From Pallidibacillus pasinlerensis (GTDB taxonomy: Bacteria > Bacillota > Bacilli > Bacillales > Caldibacillaceae): a stretch of 64,000 nt of DNA. Each line of letters starts with the position of its first letter. Within the stretch, counting starts at the first letter, position 1. The DNA lies in NCBI RefSeq assembly GCF_009996845.1, contig NZ_JAACYS010000003.1, positions 1 to 64,000 on the forward strand. The letters run 5' to 3'. This document shows positions 56,056 to 64,000 of the stretch, in pieces. Made by a program: the position numbers and the translations under genes. The notes beneath the pieces were generated by a model. That model ran no database searches. It saw only the letters and a list, made by a program, of their open reading frames with translations, and was not told where the DNA came from.

Positions 56056-56781
56056 TCATTTTTTGAAATCCACAAAAAATATTTCTCGTCCAGTTTGATT
56101 TCTGCTTCCTCCTTTTGGTTCAATACTTGCTTTTAAGAGTTTAAATTCCTCAACATTAATATCTTCTATAAAAATCTTCGTTTCTCCATTAACAATCGGT
56201 AGAATTTCATAATCAAAAGTATCGTCCTTATATATAATCCATAGTTGATGATCTTGATTGGTTACTTGTTCTAACCCTTTTACTTGTAAAAGCATCTCTT
56301 TCGTTACAACATTCACCCAAACATTACCGTTAAGATCGTTTTGATTATTTACTGGGATGATTGGTAATTGTTGAGTATGTTGATTTTCCTGAAAATTTTT
56401 TTCCACAAAATCGGCATTTTGCTGTTCTGTCGCAAAGTATTTCTCATTTGTTTTTTCGCTAAACAAATTTGTTGTTGTAAAAAAGATAATTATTATTAAA
56501 GCAATACTCGTAAATAAAATTGAAGGCTTTAATCTATTTATTTGTTTAGATCGATTTTGTAGGTTTTCAATACTATTCCACACTCGCAATTTTAATAACT
56601 TAGAAGGATTTCTCACTTCATTCGGTCTTTTATGTAAAACAAATTTCCAATTATTTAGTATCCTTTGACAATGCGCGCATTGATTAATATGTATGCTTAT
56701 TTTTTTAACTTCTTTTTCATCGATATTACCTAATATATAGTCAATTATCTTTTCTTCATACAAATGTTGCTTATGCTCCAC
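56056..56781 (-). CDS. RskA-like anti-sigma factor with zinc-binding motif
   Basis: The 241-residue membrane protein has an N-terminal cytosolic anti-sigma domain with the zinc signature HINQCAHC (HxxxCxxC) near residue 31, one membrane segment near 87-106, and an outer C-terminal RskA-type domain (VNVVTKEMLLQVKGLEQ, HQLWIIYKDDTFDYEILP). It should hold the adjacent ECF sigma factor at the membrane until a signal triggers release. I favour GTG at 56781, nine bases after GAGGTG; an upstream GTG at 56793 overlaps that site. It overlaps the sigma gene by 11 bases, so the pair is coupled. Confidence 0.85.
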   Translation of the reverse strand: MEHKQHLYEEKIIDYILGNIDEKEVKKISIHINQCAHCQRILNNWKFVLHKRPNEVRNPSKLLKLRVWNSIENLQNRSKQINRLKPSILFTSIALIIIIFFTTTNLFSEKTNEKYFATEQQNADFVEKNFQENQHTQQLPIIPVNNQNDLNGNVWVNVVTKEMLLQVKGLEQVTNQDHQLWIIYKDDTFDYEILPIVNGETKIFIEDINVEEFKLLKASIEPKGGSRNQTGREIFFVDFKK

Positions 56782-57358
56782 TTTTCTTTTCACCTCGACT
56801 AGTATCGATCCAATTAATCAAATCCTTCTGTTTTCGTAAATTATTTATACCGTAACGAATGAGAGATTTTACTGAGCCTAGAGGCTTTTTCATTGTTGAA
56901 GCAATTTCTTTATGTGTTTCTCCGCGATAGTAAGCGCGAATTATTGCTTCCCGTTGCTCTTTAGGCAAACAATTTAAAGCATCGAAAACTAAATTTTGCT
57001 CGAACATTTGGAGAAACTGTAAGTCTGCTCCGTTAACTTTTCCATTCATTTCAATTAATTGTTCTAGTCGTTTTACGAGTAAATATTTATTTTTTCGTAT
57101 ACGATCTATTGCTCTACTTTTTGTTTTAACAGCAAGCCAGGTTTTGACACTACCTTTTGTTTTACTATATTGCTCTGCTTTTTGGAACACTTCTAAAAAC
57201 ACATCGTGACAAACATCTTCTGCTTCTGATTGATCTTGGATGATCGATAATGCAATTTGATAAACAAAGGAAATATATTTTTCGTAGAAAATATTAAAAG
57301 CAACACGAGAACCAGAAGCAATATTTTCCAATAATTGAATACTTTCTTGATTGTCCAT
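56771..57358 (-). CDS. ECF-type RNA polymerase sigma factor
   Basis: The 195-residue protein has only sigma-2 and sigma-4 domains, the ECF layout. Sigma-2 covers about residues 20-85 (IIQDQSEAEDVCHDVFLEVFQKAEQY, then KTWLAVKTKSRAIDRIRK) and sigma-4 about 120-180 (CLPKEQREAIIRAYYRGETHKEIASTMKKPLGSVKS). Pairing with an RskA-like anti-sigma places it near the SigK/RskA-type ECF group. ATG 57358 follows AAGGAGG. A promoter of ECF form lies 40-70 bases upstream and suggests autoregulation. B. subtilis has no such pair at this locus. Confidence 0.9.
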   Translation of the reverse strand: MDNQESIQLLENIASGSRVAFNIFYEKYISFVYQIALSIIQDQSEAEDVCHDVFLEVFQKAEQYSKTKGSVKTWLAVKTKSRAIDRIRKNKYLLVKRLEQLIEMNGKVNGADLQFLQMFEQNLVFDALNCLPKEQREAIIRAYYRGETHKEIASTMKKPLGSVKSLIRYGINNLRKQKDLINWIDTSRGEKKSGA

Positions 57359-57397
57359 TTTATTGCCTCCTTGTTTTCGTAATTTTCTCCATAAATT

Positions 57398-57425
57398 ATG
57401 ACGGAAGTACAATTGATTTTGTTAC
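57398..57425 (-). promoter_or_regulatory. Candidate ECF-sigma promoter (autoregulation)
   Basis: On the minus strand GTAAC (plus 57421-57425) is followed by 17 bases and CGTCAT (plus 57398-57403). AAC at -35 and CGTC at -10 are typical of ECF-dependent promoters. It precedes the sigma factor gene itself. Confidence 0.42.
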
Positions 57426-57549
57426 TGTAAAATTTAAAAATCATCCCAAGATAAAATTCATATTCTCTTAAAATTTTTCATAAAAAACAAATCCAAATTT
57501 AAAGTTGTAACGTAACAATAGTGGAAATGCAATTAAAGGAGGAATAAAC

Positions 57550-58713
57550 ATGGATAAGAGAATTAAGAACATCATAGCTTTTTTAATTTGCAGTGTCTTA
57601 ATGATGACACTAATCAAACCACAAGGAACTTTAGCTGTCGAAAATGTATCTTTATTCACTCCTTATACTGGTGTATCTGCTTCACCAGGAGATACAATTG
57701 AATATACAGTCGGTGTTATTAATAATGGATCTAGTATAAAAAACATGTCTTTTTCACTTGAAGATTTACCAGAAGGATGGACTTATCAATTATCTGCAGA
57801 TGGTCGAGAAATACAAGAATTATCAGTGCGTGGAGTTAGTGAGGAAACTATAAATCTAGTGATTACTGTACCTGGTGATGTAGAACAAGAAGATTATCGT
57901 TTTAATTTAGTTGCTACTGATGAGAGTGGAAAGTCTTCACTACAATTTTTAGTACGTATAACAGAATCTGGCGCTTCAGTGTCAGACTTTACAACTGAAC
58001 AAGCTAATTTACAAGGCCATGCAGATTCACAATTTACATATACGGCAACATTACGTAACCGGACTGCAAGTCAAAAAAATTATGCATTAAGTTCAAAGGC
58101 AGGAGCAGGTTGGGGAGTAGTATTTAAATCTGGCGGCGACTCAGTTTCGTCAATTGCTTTAGAGCCAAATGAATCAAAGGATATTACTATTGAAGTTACG
58201 CCACCTGAAAATGTAGAAGAAGGAACCTTTGAAATTCCTATCCAAGCACAAGCAGGGGATGTAACAGCAGAATTAACATTAGAAGCTGTTATTACAGGTA
58301 GTTATGGTATGGAACTAACAACTCCAAATGGAAACTTAAGTACAGATATTACCGCTGGCGATGATAAGGTTATAGATTTAGTAGTAAAAAATACTGGAAC
58401 AGCACCATTAGTTGATATTAATTTATCAGCTCAAACCCCTCCGAATTGGGAAACGGAATTTGATAAGAGTACGATTGCACAGTTAGAGCCTGGTCAATCT
58501 GAAACAGTAAAGGTGAAAGTAACTGCTTCTGATGAAGCGATTGCTGGTGATTATGTAGCCACTTTTTCAGCAACTTCCGCCGAAACATCTGCAAATGCAA
58601 CGTTTAGAATATCGGTTGAAACGTCAACGCTATGGGGAATTGTTGCAGTATTAATTATTCTTATTGTAATCGCTGGTTTATATTACATTGTTAAAAAATA
58701 TGGGAGGAGATAA
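57550..58713 (+). CDS. Exported NEW3-domain membrane-anchored protein
   Basis: The 387-residue protein has a signal peptide (residues 1-29), three tandem immunoglobulin-like beta domains of about 100 residues each (near 35-135, 145-250 and 255-355), and a C-terminal membrane segment near 361-382 with a basic end. The repeats carry the PGDTIEYTVGVINNGSS / NLPEGW and PGQSETVKVKVTA / GDYVATFSATS patterns of NEW3 (alpha-galactosidase-associated, COG1470) domains. It is the first gene of an operon with an ABC transporter, three bases ahead of it. It could be an extracytoplasmic partner of that transporter; I know of no characterised homologue. Confidence 0.82.
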   Translation: MDKRIKNIIAFLICSVLMMTLIKPQGTLAVENVSLFTPYTGVSASPGDTIEYTVGVINNGSSIKNMSFSLEDLPEGWTYQLSADGREIQELSVRGVSEETINLVITVPGDVEQEDYRFNLVATDESGKSSLQFLVRITESGASVSDFTTEQANLQGHADSQFTYTATLRNRTASQKNYALSSKAGAGWGVVFKSGGDSVSSIALEPNESKDITIEVTPPENVEEGTFEIPIQAQAGDVTAELTLEAVITGSYGMELTTPNGNLSTDITAGDDKVIDLVVKNTGTAPLVDINLSAQTPPNWETEFDKSTIAQLEPGQSETVKVKVTASDEAIAGDYVATFSATSAETSANATFRISVETSTLWGIVAVLIILIVIAGLYYIVKKYGRR

Positions 58714-58715
58714 GA

Positions 58716-59675
58716 TTGACAGAACCAATTATTAAGATAGACAACTTAACAAAGCAGTACGAAGATCAAGTAGCTGTTAATCAACTATCTCTTTCCATTA
58801 AAAAAGGCGAGATATTCGGTCTGCTTGGACCGAATGGGGCAGGAAAAACGACTACCATTTTAATGTTATTAGGTCTAAGTGAACCAACGGCAGGAACAGT
58901 TAGAGTTTGTGGTATTGACTCAACAAGAAATCCTATCGAAGTTAAACGGAAGGTAGGTTATTTGCCAGATGATGTCGGTTTTTACCAAAATATGACAGGG
59001 TTGGAAAATTTAATATATACAGCACGTCTAAATGGTCTAGACTCAAAAGAAGCAGAAAAAAGAGCACTCTATTTGTTAGACAAAGTAAAATTAATTGATG
59101 CAGCCCATAAAAAAGCAGGTAAATATTCACGAGGAATGAGACAAAGATTAGGTTTAGCTGATGTGCTGATTAAAAATCCGGAGGTAATAATTTTAGATGA
59201 ACCGACATTAGGAATCGATCCTGAAGGTGTTCGTGACTTTTTACAATTAATAAAACAACTAAATGTTGAGGAAAAAATTACTGTATTATTATCTTCACAT
59301 CATTTACACCAAGTGCAACAAATTTGTGATCGTGTCGGTATATTTGTTAAAGGAAAATTAATTGCTGAAGGGAATATGGAGACGTTAGCACAAAAATTAT
59401 TTTTGGAAGATACGTTCACGATTTATGTGCAATGTAATCCCATCTCAGAAGAGTTGAAAGATGCTATTAAGGGGTTACCTAATGTAAATAAAGTAGAGAT
59501 AAACGATGATTATATGATTATATATTGCAAAGAAGATGTTTCGCCTATTATAAGTAAGACGGTTATAGAAAAAGGAGCTTCTTTATACAACATTCAGAGG
59601 AAAAATTTTGGTTTAGATGAAATTTATCATCGTTATTTTGAAGGACGTGAAAATGATGAATTACAACATCATTAA
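58716..59675 (+). CDS. ABC transporter ATP-binding protein
   Basis: The 319-residue protein has Walker A GPNGAGKTT near residues 39-47, the Q-loop region, signature YSRGMRQRLGLA near 139, Walker B VIILDEPTLGIDP near 159 and the H-loop SSHHLHQV near 194. The C-terminal 90 residues form an extra domain as in ABC-2 drug or polymer exporters. The TTG start follows GGGAGGAG. The end overlaps the permease gene by 23 bases, so the two form one transporter. Confidence 0.92.
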   Translation: MTEPIIKIDNLTKQYEDQVAVNQLSLSIKKGEIFGLLGPNGAGKTTTILMLLGLSEPTAGTVRVCGIDSTRNPIEVKRKVGYLPDDVGFYQNMTGLENLIYTARLNGLDSKEAEKRALYLLDKVKLIDAAHKKAGKYSRGMRQRLGLADVLIKNPEVIILDEPTLGIDPEGVRDFLQLIKQLNVEEKITVLLSSHHLHQVQQICDRVGIFVKGKLIAEGNMETLAQKLFLEDTFTIYVQCNPISEELKDAIKGLPNVNKVEINDDYMIIYCKEDVSPIISKTVIEKGASLYNIQRKNFGLDEIYHRYFEGRENDELQHH

Positions 59676-60696
59676 AGATAAAGTTAATCACTTGTTTCAG
59701 TTTGATAAATTTGAATCAGTCAGTGGAATACCATCCGTATTTTGGACAATTGTTCAAAAAGAGTTTACGGACTATATTCGAAGTTGGCGAATAATCATTT
59801 TACTGGCTATCATATTATTAACTTGTATTGGTTCACTATATACGGCTATAACTTCGATACAAGATGCGATTGATCAAGCAGCCGGCGATGCTGAAGAGAT
59901 AGGGCGACATTCTTATTTGTTTTTACAATTGTTTACGGTGAGTGATGGTACTCTTCCATCCTTTATCACCTTTGTCGGGTTTTTAGGACCATTATTAGGG
60001 ATTGCTCTTGGTTTTGATGCAATTAATTCTGAAAGAAATAAAGGAACATTAAGCCGTCTAATGGCTCAACCAATTCCGAGAGACTTTGTTATAACAGGGA
60101 AGTTTATTGCTTCATTATTGCTCTGTGCAATTTTATTTTTTTCATTAGGATTATTAGTTACAGCATTAGGCATTTTAATTTTAGGGATTCCGCCAACATT
60201 AGAAGAATTTCTACGTATCTTATTCTTCTTATTCCTATGTATTGTTTATATTGCGTTTTGGCTAAATTTAGGCATATTATTTTCTGTTATATTTAAGCAG
60301 GCGGCTACATCAGCATTATCATCGATTGCTATTTGGTTGTTTTTTAGTATTTTTTATTCTATGATTATAAATCTTTTCTCTAAATCTTATTTGAATCCAA
60401 ATTCCCTTACTACTATAGAAGATGCTTTGGACCGATCGACATTTATACTTAACTTACTTAGAATTTCACCGAATTATTTATTTAATGAATCGACGACAAC
60501 TTTGCTTTCGCCGACAGTTCGAAGTTTAGGTCCGTTAACAGTTGAACAAACAGTTGGTGCAGTTGCAAGCCCGTTACCATTTAGTCAAAGCTTATTACTG
60601 ATATGGCCACAATTAACTGGATTAATTGCTGCTACTTTAATCTGCTTTGCTATTGCATATATCATATTTATGAGACAGGAGATACGTGCACATTAA
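59653..60696 (+). CDS. ABC-2 type transporter permease
   Basis: The 347-residue membrane protein has about six membrane segments (first near residues 46-70, last near 320-340), with a large outer loop after the first and the cytosolic NSERNKGTLSRLMAQPIPRDFVI coupling motif near 135-155, typical of ABC-2/NatB-like permeases. The ATG pair at 59653/59656 lies after AAGGACG; the open frame extends upstream to 59617 without a site. It works with the preceding ATPase. Substrate is unknown. Confidence 0.86.
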   Translation: MMNYNIIKDKVNHLFQFDKFESVSGIPSVFWTIVQKEFTDYIRSWRIIILLAIILLTCIGSLYTAITSIQDAIDQAAGDAEEIGRHSYLFLQLFTVSDGTLPSFITFVGFLGPLLGIALGFDAINSERNKGTLSRLMAQPIPRDFVITGKFIASLLLCAILFFSLGLLVTALGILILGIPPTLEEFLRILFFLFLCIVYIAFWLNLGILFSVIFKQAATSALSSIAIWLFFSIFYSMIINLFSKSYLNPNSLTTIEDALDRSTFILNLLRISPNYLFNESTTTLLSPTVRSLGPLTVEQTVGAVASPLPFSQSLLLIWPQLTGLIAATLICFAIAYIIFMRQEIRAH

Positions 60697-60711
60697 GAAC
60701 AAAATTTTTTG

Positions 60712-60749
60712 AGATCCAATTGCTTTCATTCGAAACAATTGGATCTTTT
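60712..60749 (+). terminator. Terminator of the NEW3-ABC operon
   Basis: GATCCAATTG pairs perfectly with CAATTGGATC around CTTTCATTCGAAA, followed by TTTTG. Confidence 0.85.
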
Positions 60750-60864
60750 GCATTTATATAAATGAAAAAATCTATATTTCAGAGATGTTTTGTAATAATA
60801 TCATGGTGACGATGTTCTTATAATAAATACTTTTTCATGCTATACTTATACTGAGGTGCTGTTA

Positions 60865-61569
60865 ATGTATAAAAAAATGTTTCTGTCCTGGATTGAAGAA
60901 GGGGTTGTATCGATTCCTTCTTTTTTATTCAGCTATTATAAAAAAATCGGTCTAACGGATTTAGAATGTATGACACTATTGCATATTTATTCCTTTATTG
61001 AGAATGGGAATGATTTTCCAACCCATGATGAAATCGCTGAGCGAATGACGTTAAACGTTGAACAATGTTCACAATTAATTGGCTCACTAGTACAAAGAAA
61101 CTATTTAGAAATTATTAAAGGGAAGTCTGATAACGGGATATATTTTGAAAAATATTCTTTAAGACCACTTTGGATGCGTTTAATAGATGAACATATATTA
61201 AATGAAAAGGGAGAAATTCAGGCCCAACAAAAGGATGAAGAAGGAAATGTCTTTACGATGTTTGAACAAGAGTTTGCTCGTCCGCTTTCTCCCATAGAAA
61301 TAGAAACAATAACAATGTGGCTTGATAATGATCAACACGAGCCTGCGTTAATAAAAGCGGCATTAAAAGAGGCAGTTATGTCAGGTAAATTGAATTTCCG
61401 TTATATCGACCGAATACTTTTTGAATGGAAGAAAAATGGTATTAAAACCGTTGAGCAAGCACAGGAACAAGGTAAAAAGTTCCGAATGCATCAACAACAA
61501 AAAAGAAAAATAGATGAACCTGTGAAGCGGAATGATTCCGTTCCATTTTACAATTGGCTAGAAAATTAA
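60865..61569 (+). CDS. dnaD: DNA replication initiation protein DnaD
   Basis: The 234-residue protein has the N-terminal winged-helix oligomerisation domain (DDNH1, residues 1-120; IEEGVVSIPSFLFSYYKKIGL) and the C-terminal DDNH2 DNA-binding domain (residues 130-195, LSPIEIETITMWLDN and LNFRYIDRILFEWKKNGI, the YxxxIxxxW-type motif). DnaD recruits the helicase loader at oriC and at stalled forks. ATG 60865 lies six bases after GAGGTG. It is followed by nth, as in B. subtilis. Confidence 0.95.
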   Translation: MYKKMFLSWIEEGVVSIPSFLFSYYKKIGLTDLECMTLLHIYSFIENGNDFPTHDEIAERMTLNVEQCSQLIGSLVQRNYLEIIKGKSDNGIYFEKYSLRPLWMRLIDEHILNEKGEIQAQQKDEEGNVFTMFEQEFARPLSPIEIETITMWLDNDQHEPALIKAALKEAVMSGKLNFRYIDRILFEWKKNGIKTVEQAQEQGKKFRMHQQQKRKIDEPVKRNDSVPFYNWLEN

Positions 61570-61583
61570 AAGGGAGAAGAGAT

Positions 61584-62252
61584 ATGCTAACGAAGAAGGA
61601 AATACGATATTGTTTAGATGAAATCGCACGTATGTTTCCGGATGCACAATGTGAATTAAATCATCGCAATCCTTTCGAACTATTAATTGCAGTAGTTTTA
61701 TCAGCTCAATGTACGGATGTATTAGTAAATAAAGTGACGAAAACTTTATTTGAAAAATATAAAACACCTGAAGATTATTTAAATGTACCATTAGAAGAAT
61801 TACAACAAGACATTCGTTCTATTGGACTATGGAGAAATAAATCGAAAAATATTCAAAAACTGTGTAAAATGCTCATTGAAAAATATGACGGAGAAGTTCC
61901 TGCTGACCGTGATTTATTGATGGAATTGCCAGGTGTAGGTAGGAAAACAGCAAATGTTGTTGCGTCTGTTGCTTTTAATATACCTGCCATTGCTGTTGAT
62001 ACCCATGTGGAAAGAGTAAGTAAGCGCCTTGGCATTTGCAGATGGAAAGACTCGGTTTTACAAGTGGAAGAAACGTTAATGAAAAAAGTACCTAAGGAAG
62101 AATGGGGGATTACACACCATCGTTTAATTTTCTTCGGTAGGTATCACTGTAAAGCTCAAAATCCAAATTGTTTAGAATGTCCGCTATTATCTTTATGTAG
62201 AGAAGGGAAAAAGCGAACGAAAGGTCTTGAACGATCAAATGAAACAAAATAA
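61584..62252 (+). CDS. nth: Endonuclease III (DNA glycosylase/AP lyase)
   Basis: The 222-residue base-excision repair enzyme has the helix-hairpin-helix LPGVGRKTANVV near residues 113-124 with the catalytic lysine, the catalytic aspartate in AVDTHVERVSKRLG near 137, and the [4Fe-4S] cluster motif C-x6-C-x2-C-x5-C at the C-terminus. ATG 61584 follows AAGGGAGAAGAG. It is cotranscribed with dnaD and overlaps ypoC. Confidence 0.96.
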   Translation: MLTKKEIRYCLDEIARMFPDAQCELNHRNPFELLIAVVLSAQCTDVLVNKVTKTLFEKYKTPEDYLNVPLEELQQDIRSIGLWRNKSKNIQKLCKMLIEKYDGEVPADRDLLMELPGVGRKTANVVASVAFNIPAIAVDTHVERVSKRLGICRWKDSVLQVEETLMKKVPKEEWGITHHRLIFFGRYHCKAQNPNCLECPLLSLCREGKKRTKGLERSNETK

Positions 62253-62715
62253 TGAACTGCAACATCCGATTTTTGATAAAAATGGATTAAATACTAAAGA
62301 TCTTTTTCCTGACGAATATAATTATTTATCAAGAGGGAATTCCATTAATGTTTATCCCTGGGACAATGAAGAACAATCATTAAAACAATTAGTAAACAGT
62401 TGGGAAGAATTAAAAGTGGAAATAGAAAATGGATTTCATGAAAGAAAAAGAGATGTTATTCAAACGAAGATGGTTGAAGCTTGCAGTTTATATATAAAAC
62501 TACTTTTTTGGTCAAATAAGAAACCTGTATCTTTAATAAATTTAAATGATAAATTAAAAAATTTAACCATTAAACCTATAAATGTTGTTGATCGACTGAC
62601 TTTCATATTAGAAAATCCATTTCTTTATCCGTCCTTTCTTCAACTTTCTGAGTTATTTATTGAACAACAAAAAGCTTATTATCGTAACAAAATAATGTCT
62701 AACAAAAAAGAGTGA
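62239..62715 (+). CDS. ypoC: YpoC family protein
   Basis: The soluble protein of about 158 residues matches YpoC, third gene of the dnaD-nth-ypoC cluster. It contains VYPWDNEEQSLKQLVNSW near residue 38 and is otherwise helical, without a catalytic motif I can name. The start is uncertain: ATG 62239 and a TTG at 62227 are both inside the end of nth, and the AAAGG site is not ideally placed for either. Function is unknown. Confidence 0.8.
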   Translation: MKQNNELQHPIFDKNGLNTKDLFPDEYNYLSRGNSINVYPWDNEEQSLKQLVNSWEELKVEIENGFHERKRDVIQTKMVEACSLYIKLLFWSNKKPVSLINLNDKLKNLTIKPINVVDRLTFILENPFLYPSFLQLSELFIEQQKAYYRNKIMSNKKE

Positions 62716-62743
62716 ATCGAACTTAATCGATTCACTCTTTTTA
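62705..62743. terminator. Bidirectional terminator between ypoC and ponA
   Basis: AAAAAGAGTGAATCGA pairs perfectly with TCGATTCACTCTTTTT around ACTTAA. It lies between convergent genes, so it can serve both. Confidence 0.92.
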
Positions 62744-62745
62744 CG

Positions 62746-64000
62746 TTATTCAGGTTGATCTTCACCAGTGTCATTATCATTTCCGGCTACATTATCATTG
62801 TCATTCCCGTCTCCTTGACTTTCGTCATTTCCAGAGTCATTATTGCCATTTTCGTTTCCTTGACCATTGCCGTTTCCTGACCCATTATTTCCATTACCAT
62901 TCCCTTGGTTGGAATTACCTTTTTCATTATTATTTCCATTACTGTTTCCGTTATTGTCGTTCTCATTTTTGTTTCCTTGATTCTTATCATCGTTTGCCCC
63001 ATTATCCGATTGATCCCCGTTTTCAATGTCTTCTATAAAGGCTGATAAATCTAGAGTAACACTGGCAGGGTCGCTCTTATTGTTATCAACTAACGCATAA
63101 ACGGTAAACGTATATTTTAATCCAGGAACTACATTTTCAACCTGCAGACCTTTTTTCTTCGTAGTACTTATTAATTCCTCGCTAGATCCATCAATTGAGA
63201 CATATACTTCGAAGGAGACATCATTTAATTCAGAACTATATTCCCAATTTAATGTTGCTTTTTGTGCATTTTCGTTATAATCCACACTTAGACTTGTAAT
63301 TGCAGGAATAGAATCGAATTTTGTTGAAACTTCAGTAGGCTCCGTTCCTTTAACAAAATATTCATAATAAATCTCACTTTCAGGAGTAAATGGACTTGCC
63401 TTCTTCGGTGGATTTGAACCTTTCTCAATTGCAACTTTTACGACACTATCTGGTTGTTTGAAATCAGGTGTATCAATACCATCATGCATATAAGTCATTA
63501 GTTCTTTAAATAGTGAGCGAGAAAGTCGTGTATCTGGGCTATATAATGCCTGTTCACGTTTTGGATAACCAACCCAAATTGCTGCTGTATAATTTGTCGA
63601 ATATCCTGCAAACCATGAATCTGGTACACCACCACGACCAATATTCCATCTTGCTTTGTCTTTATCTGAATAGTTTGAAGTACCAGTTTTTCCAGCAATT
63701 GGTACACCAGGTACACGAGCACGAGTTCCAGTACCACTTGTTACAACATCCTTAAGCATATCTGTTATTAAAAATGCCGTATAATCTTGCATTACTCGTT
63801 TTGATTTTGGTGACATATCAATTTCTCTTCCATCAGGAAGAACAATTTTCCGGATCGCATGTGGTTCATTGTAAATTCCCTCATTCCCGAAAGTTGCAAA
63901 AGCTCCTGCTAATTCGAGTGGGGATAAACCATATTGCCAGCCACCGAGTGCATAAGATTCCACAACAGATTCATCTGGTTTAAAAGTAATACCGAGATTT
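62746..64000 (-). CDS. ponA: Class A penicillin-binding protein PonA (PBP1), C-terminal part
   Basis: This is the 3' part of a gene that runs off the window end; the reading frame stays open to base 64000 (LGITFKPDESVVESYALGG). It covers the end of the transpeptidase domain, including the KTGTSN motif (AGKTGTSNYSDKDKARWN) and DSWFAGYSTNYTAAIWVGYP, then a fibronectin type III-like domain (about 62.98-63.33 kb) and a tail of about 90 residues almost entirely N, G, D, E, S and Q. The catalytic SxxK serine and the glycosyltransferase domain lie outside. Convergent to dnaD-nth-ypoC, as in B. subtilis. The GTG at 63963 is internal, not the start. Confidence 0.95.
   Translation of the reverse strand, partial: NLGITFKPDESVVESYALGGWQYGLSPLELAGAFATFGNEGIYNEPHAIRKIVLPDGREIDMSPKSKRVMQDYTAFLITDMLKDVVTSGTGTRARVPGVPIAGKTGTSNYSDKDKARWNIGRGGVPDSWFAGYSTNYTAAIWVGYPKREQALYSPDTRLSRSLFKELMTYMHDGIDTPDFKQPDSVVKVAIEKGSNPPKKASPFTPESEIYYEYFVKGTEPTEVSTKFDSIPAITSLSVDYNENAQKATLNWEYSSELNDVSFEVYVSIDGSSEELISTTKKKGLQVENVVPGLKYTFTVYALVDNNKSDPASVTLDLSAFIEDIENGDQSDNGANDDKNQGNKNENDNNGNSNGNNNEKGNSNQGNGNGNNGSGNGNGQGNENGNNDSGNDESQGDGNDNDNVAGNDNDTGEDQPE
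62749..63030 (-). repeat. Asn/Gly/Asp-rich low-complexity tail of ponA
   Basis: The coding sequence is made of near-repeats of GGAAATGG/AACGGC-type codons for short NGN, GNGN and NDN units. It is expected to be disordered and wall-facing. B. subtilis PBP1 also has an N-rich tail, so the feature is shared but variable. Confidence 0.8.

Noticed and set aside
57500-57530. ECF promoter facing the NEW3-ABC operon from the repeated GTAAC at about 57507-57518
   Set aside because: A matching -10 would fall on the ribosome binding site, and no CGTC lies at the right distance.
62749-63030. Separate repetitive protein gene in another frame of the ponA tail
   Set aside because: Alternate frames are open only because of the AAT/GGN-rich codon repeats; the ponA frame continues through with conserved domains upstream.

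Overview
The window looks like a chromosomal segment of a low-GC, endospore-forming Bacillaceae (Bacillus sensu lato). The evidence is AT-rich DNA, strong AGGAGG-type ribosome binding sites, frequent GTG/TTG starts, the sporulation and germination genes sleB, ypeB, spoIVA and seaA, a Rieske/cytochrome b6-type qcrABC operon, the bacillithiol genes bshA and ypdA, and TRAP (mtrB). Gene order follows the B. subtilis 168 segment from the fer/ypb genes to ponA closely, with gene losses, one insertion island and several lineage-specific changes. I cannot name the species. I saw no rRNA, tRNA, intact insertion sequence, prophage or CRISPR array. All family assignments are from recognition of the sequence; no database search was run.

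Layout. 0-1.3 kb: FMN riboswitch and riboflavin S-component ribU, then convergent ferredoxin. 1.5-6.2 kb: ypbB-recS-ypbD, a shortened ypbE-like gene, ypbF and the ClpC adaptor paralogue ypbH. 6.3-9.5 kb: gudB, ypdA, prsW. 9.6-10.5 kb: a GC-rich palindromic repeat and a reverse-strand coiled-coil gene with a perfect CtsR operator. 10.6-16.6 kb: sleB-ypeB, the c-di-GMP receptor ypfA, small ypfB, cmk-plsC-rpsA. 16.6-24.1 kb: a second GC-rich repeat, yphA-seaA-small partner gene, der-gpsA, yphE-yphF, spoIVA. 24.4-33.1 kb: hbs, mtrB, hepS-menG-hepT-ndk, cheR, aroC-aroB-aroA. 33.1-33.8 kb: decayed coding remnants. 33.8-41.9 kb: ypiA, ypiB, ypiF, qcrABC, ypjA, ypjB, a YugP-type metallopeptidase, ypjC. 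42.1-49.6 kb: ypjD-dapB-mgsA-bshA-cca-birA, then panBCD behind a long structured leader. 49.8-55.9 kb: dinG, ypmB, aspB, asnS. 56-60.7 kb: an accessory island of an ECF sigma factor and RskA-like anti-sigma factor, divergent from a NEW3-domain membrane protein and a two-gene ABC transporter. 60.8-64 kb: dnaD-nth-ypoC and the 3' part of ponA, cut by the window end.

How genes work together. hepS/hepT make the heptaprenyl side chain and menG methylates demethylmenaquinone, giving the menaquinone-7 used by qcrABC. aroC/aroB/aroA supply chorismate. panBCD makes pantothenate. dapB feeds diaminopimelate for cortex and wall. sleB/ypeB degrade cortex at germination and spoIVA builds the coat basement layer. 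bshA and ypdA serve bacillithiol metabolism.

Most notable points: (i) an uncharacterised coiled-coil gene under a CtsR heat-shock operator; (ii) a DinG whose helicase motifs are eroded while its exonuclease motifs are intact; (iii) the ECF/anti-sigma plus NEW3-ABC island with an ECF-like promoter; (iv) the structured pan leader ending in a stem of roughly 35 bp; (v) a family of GC-rich palindromic intergenic elements at several stages of decay, one of which now appears to be a terminator; (vi) TRAP kept although the trp operon is missing from its usual place, and bshB1 missing between mgsA and bshA.
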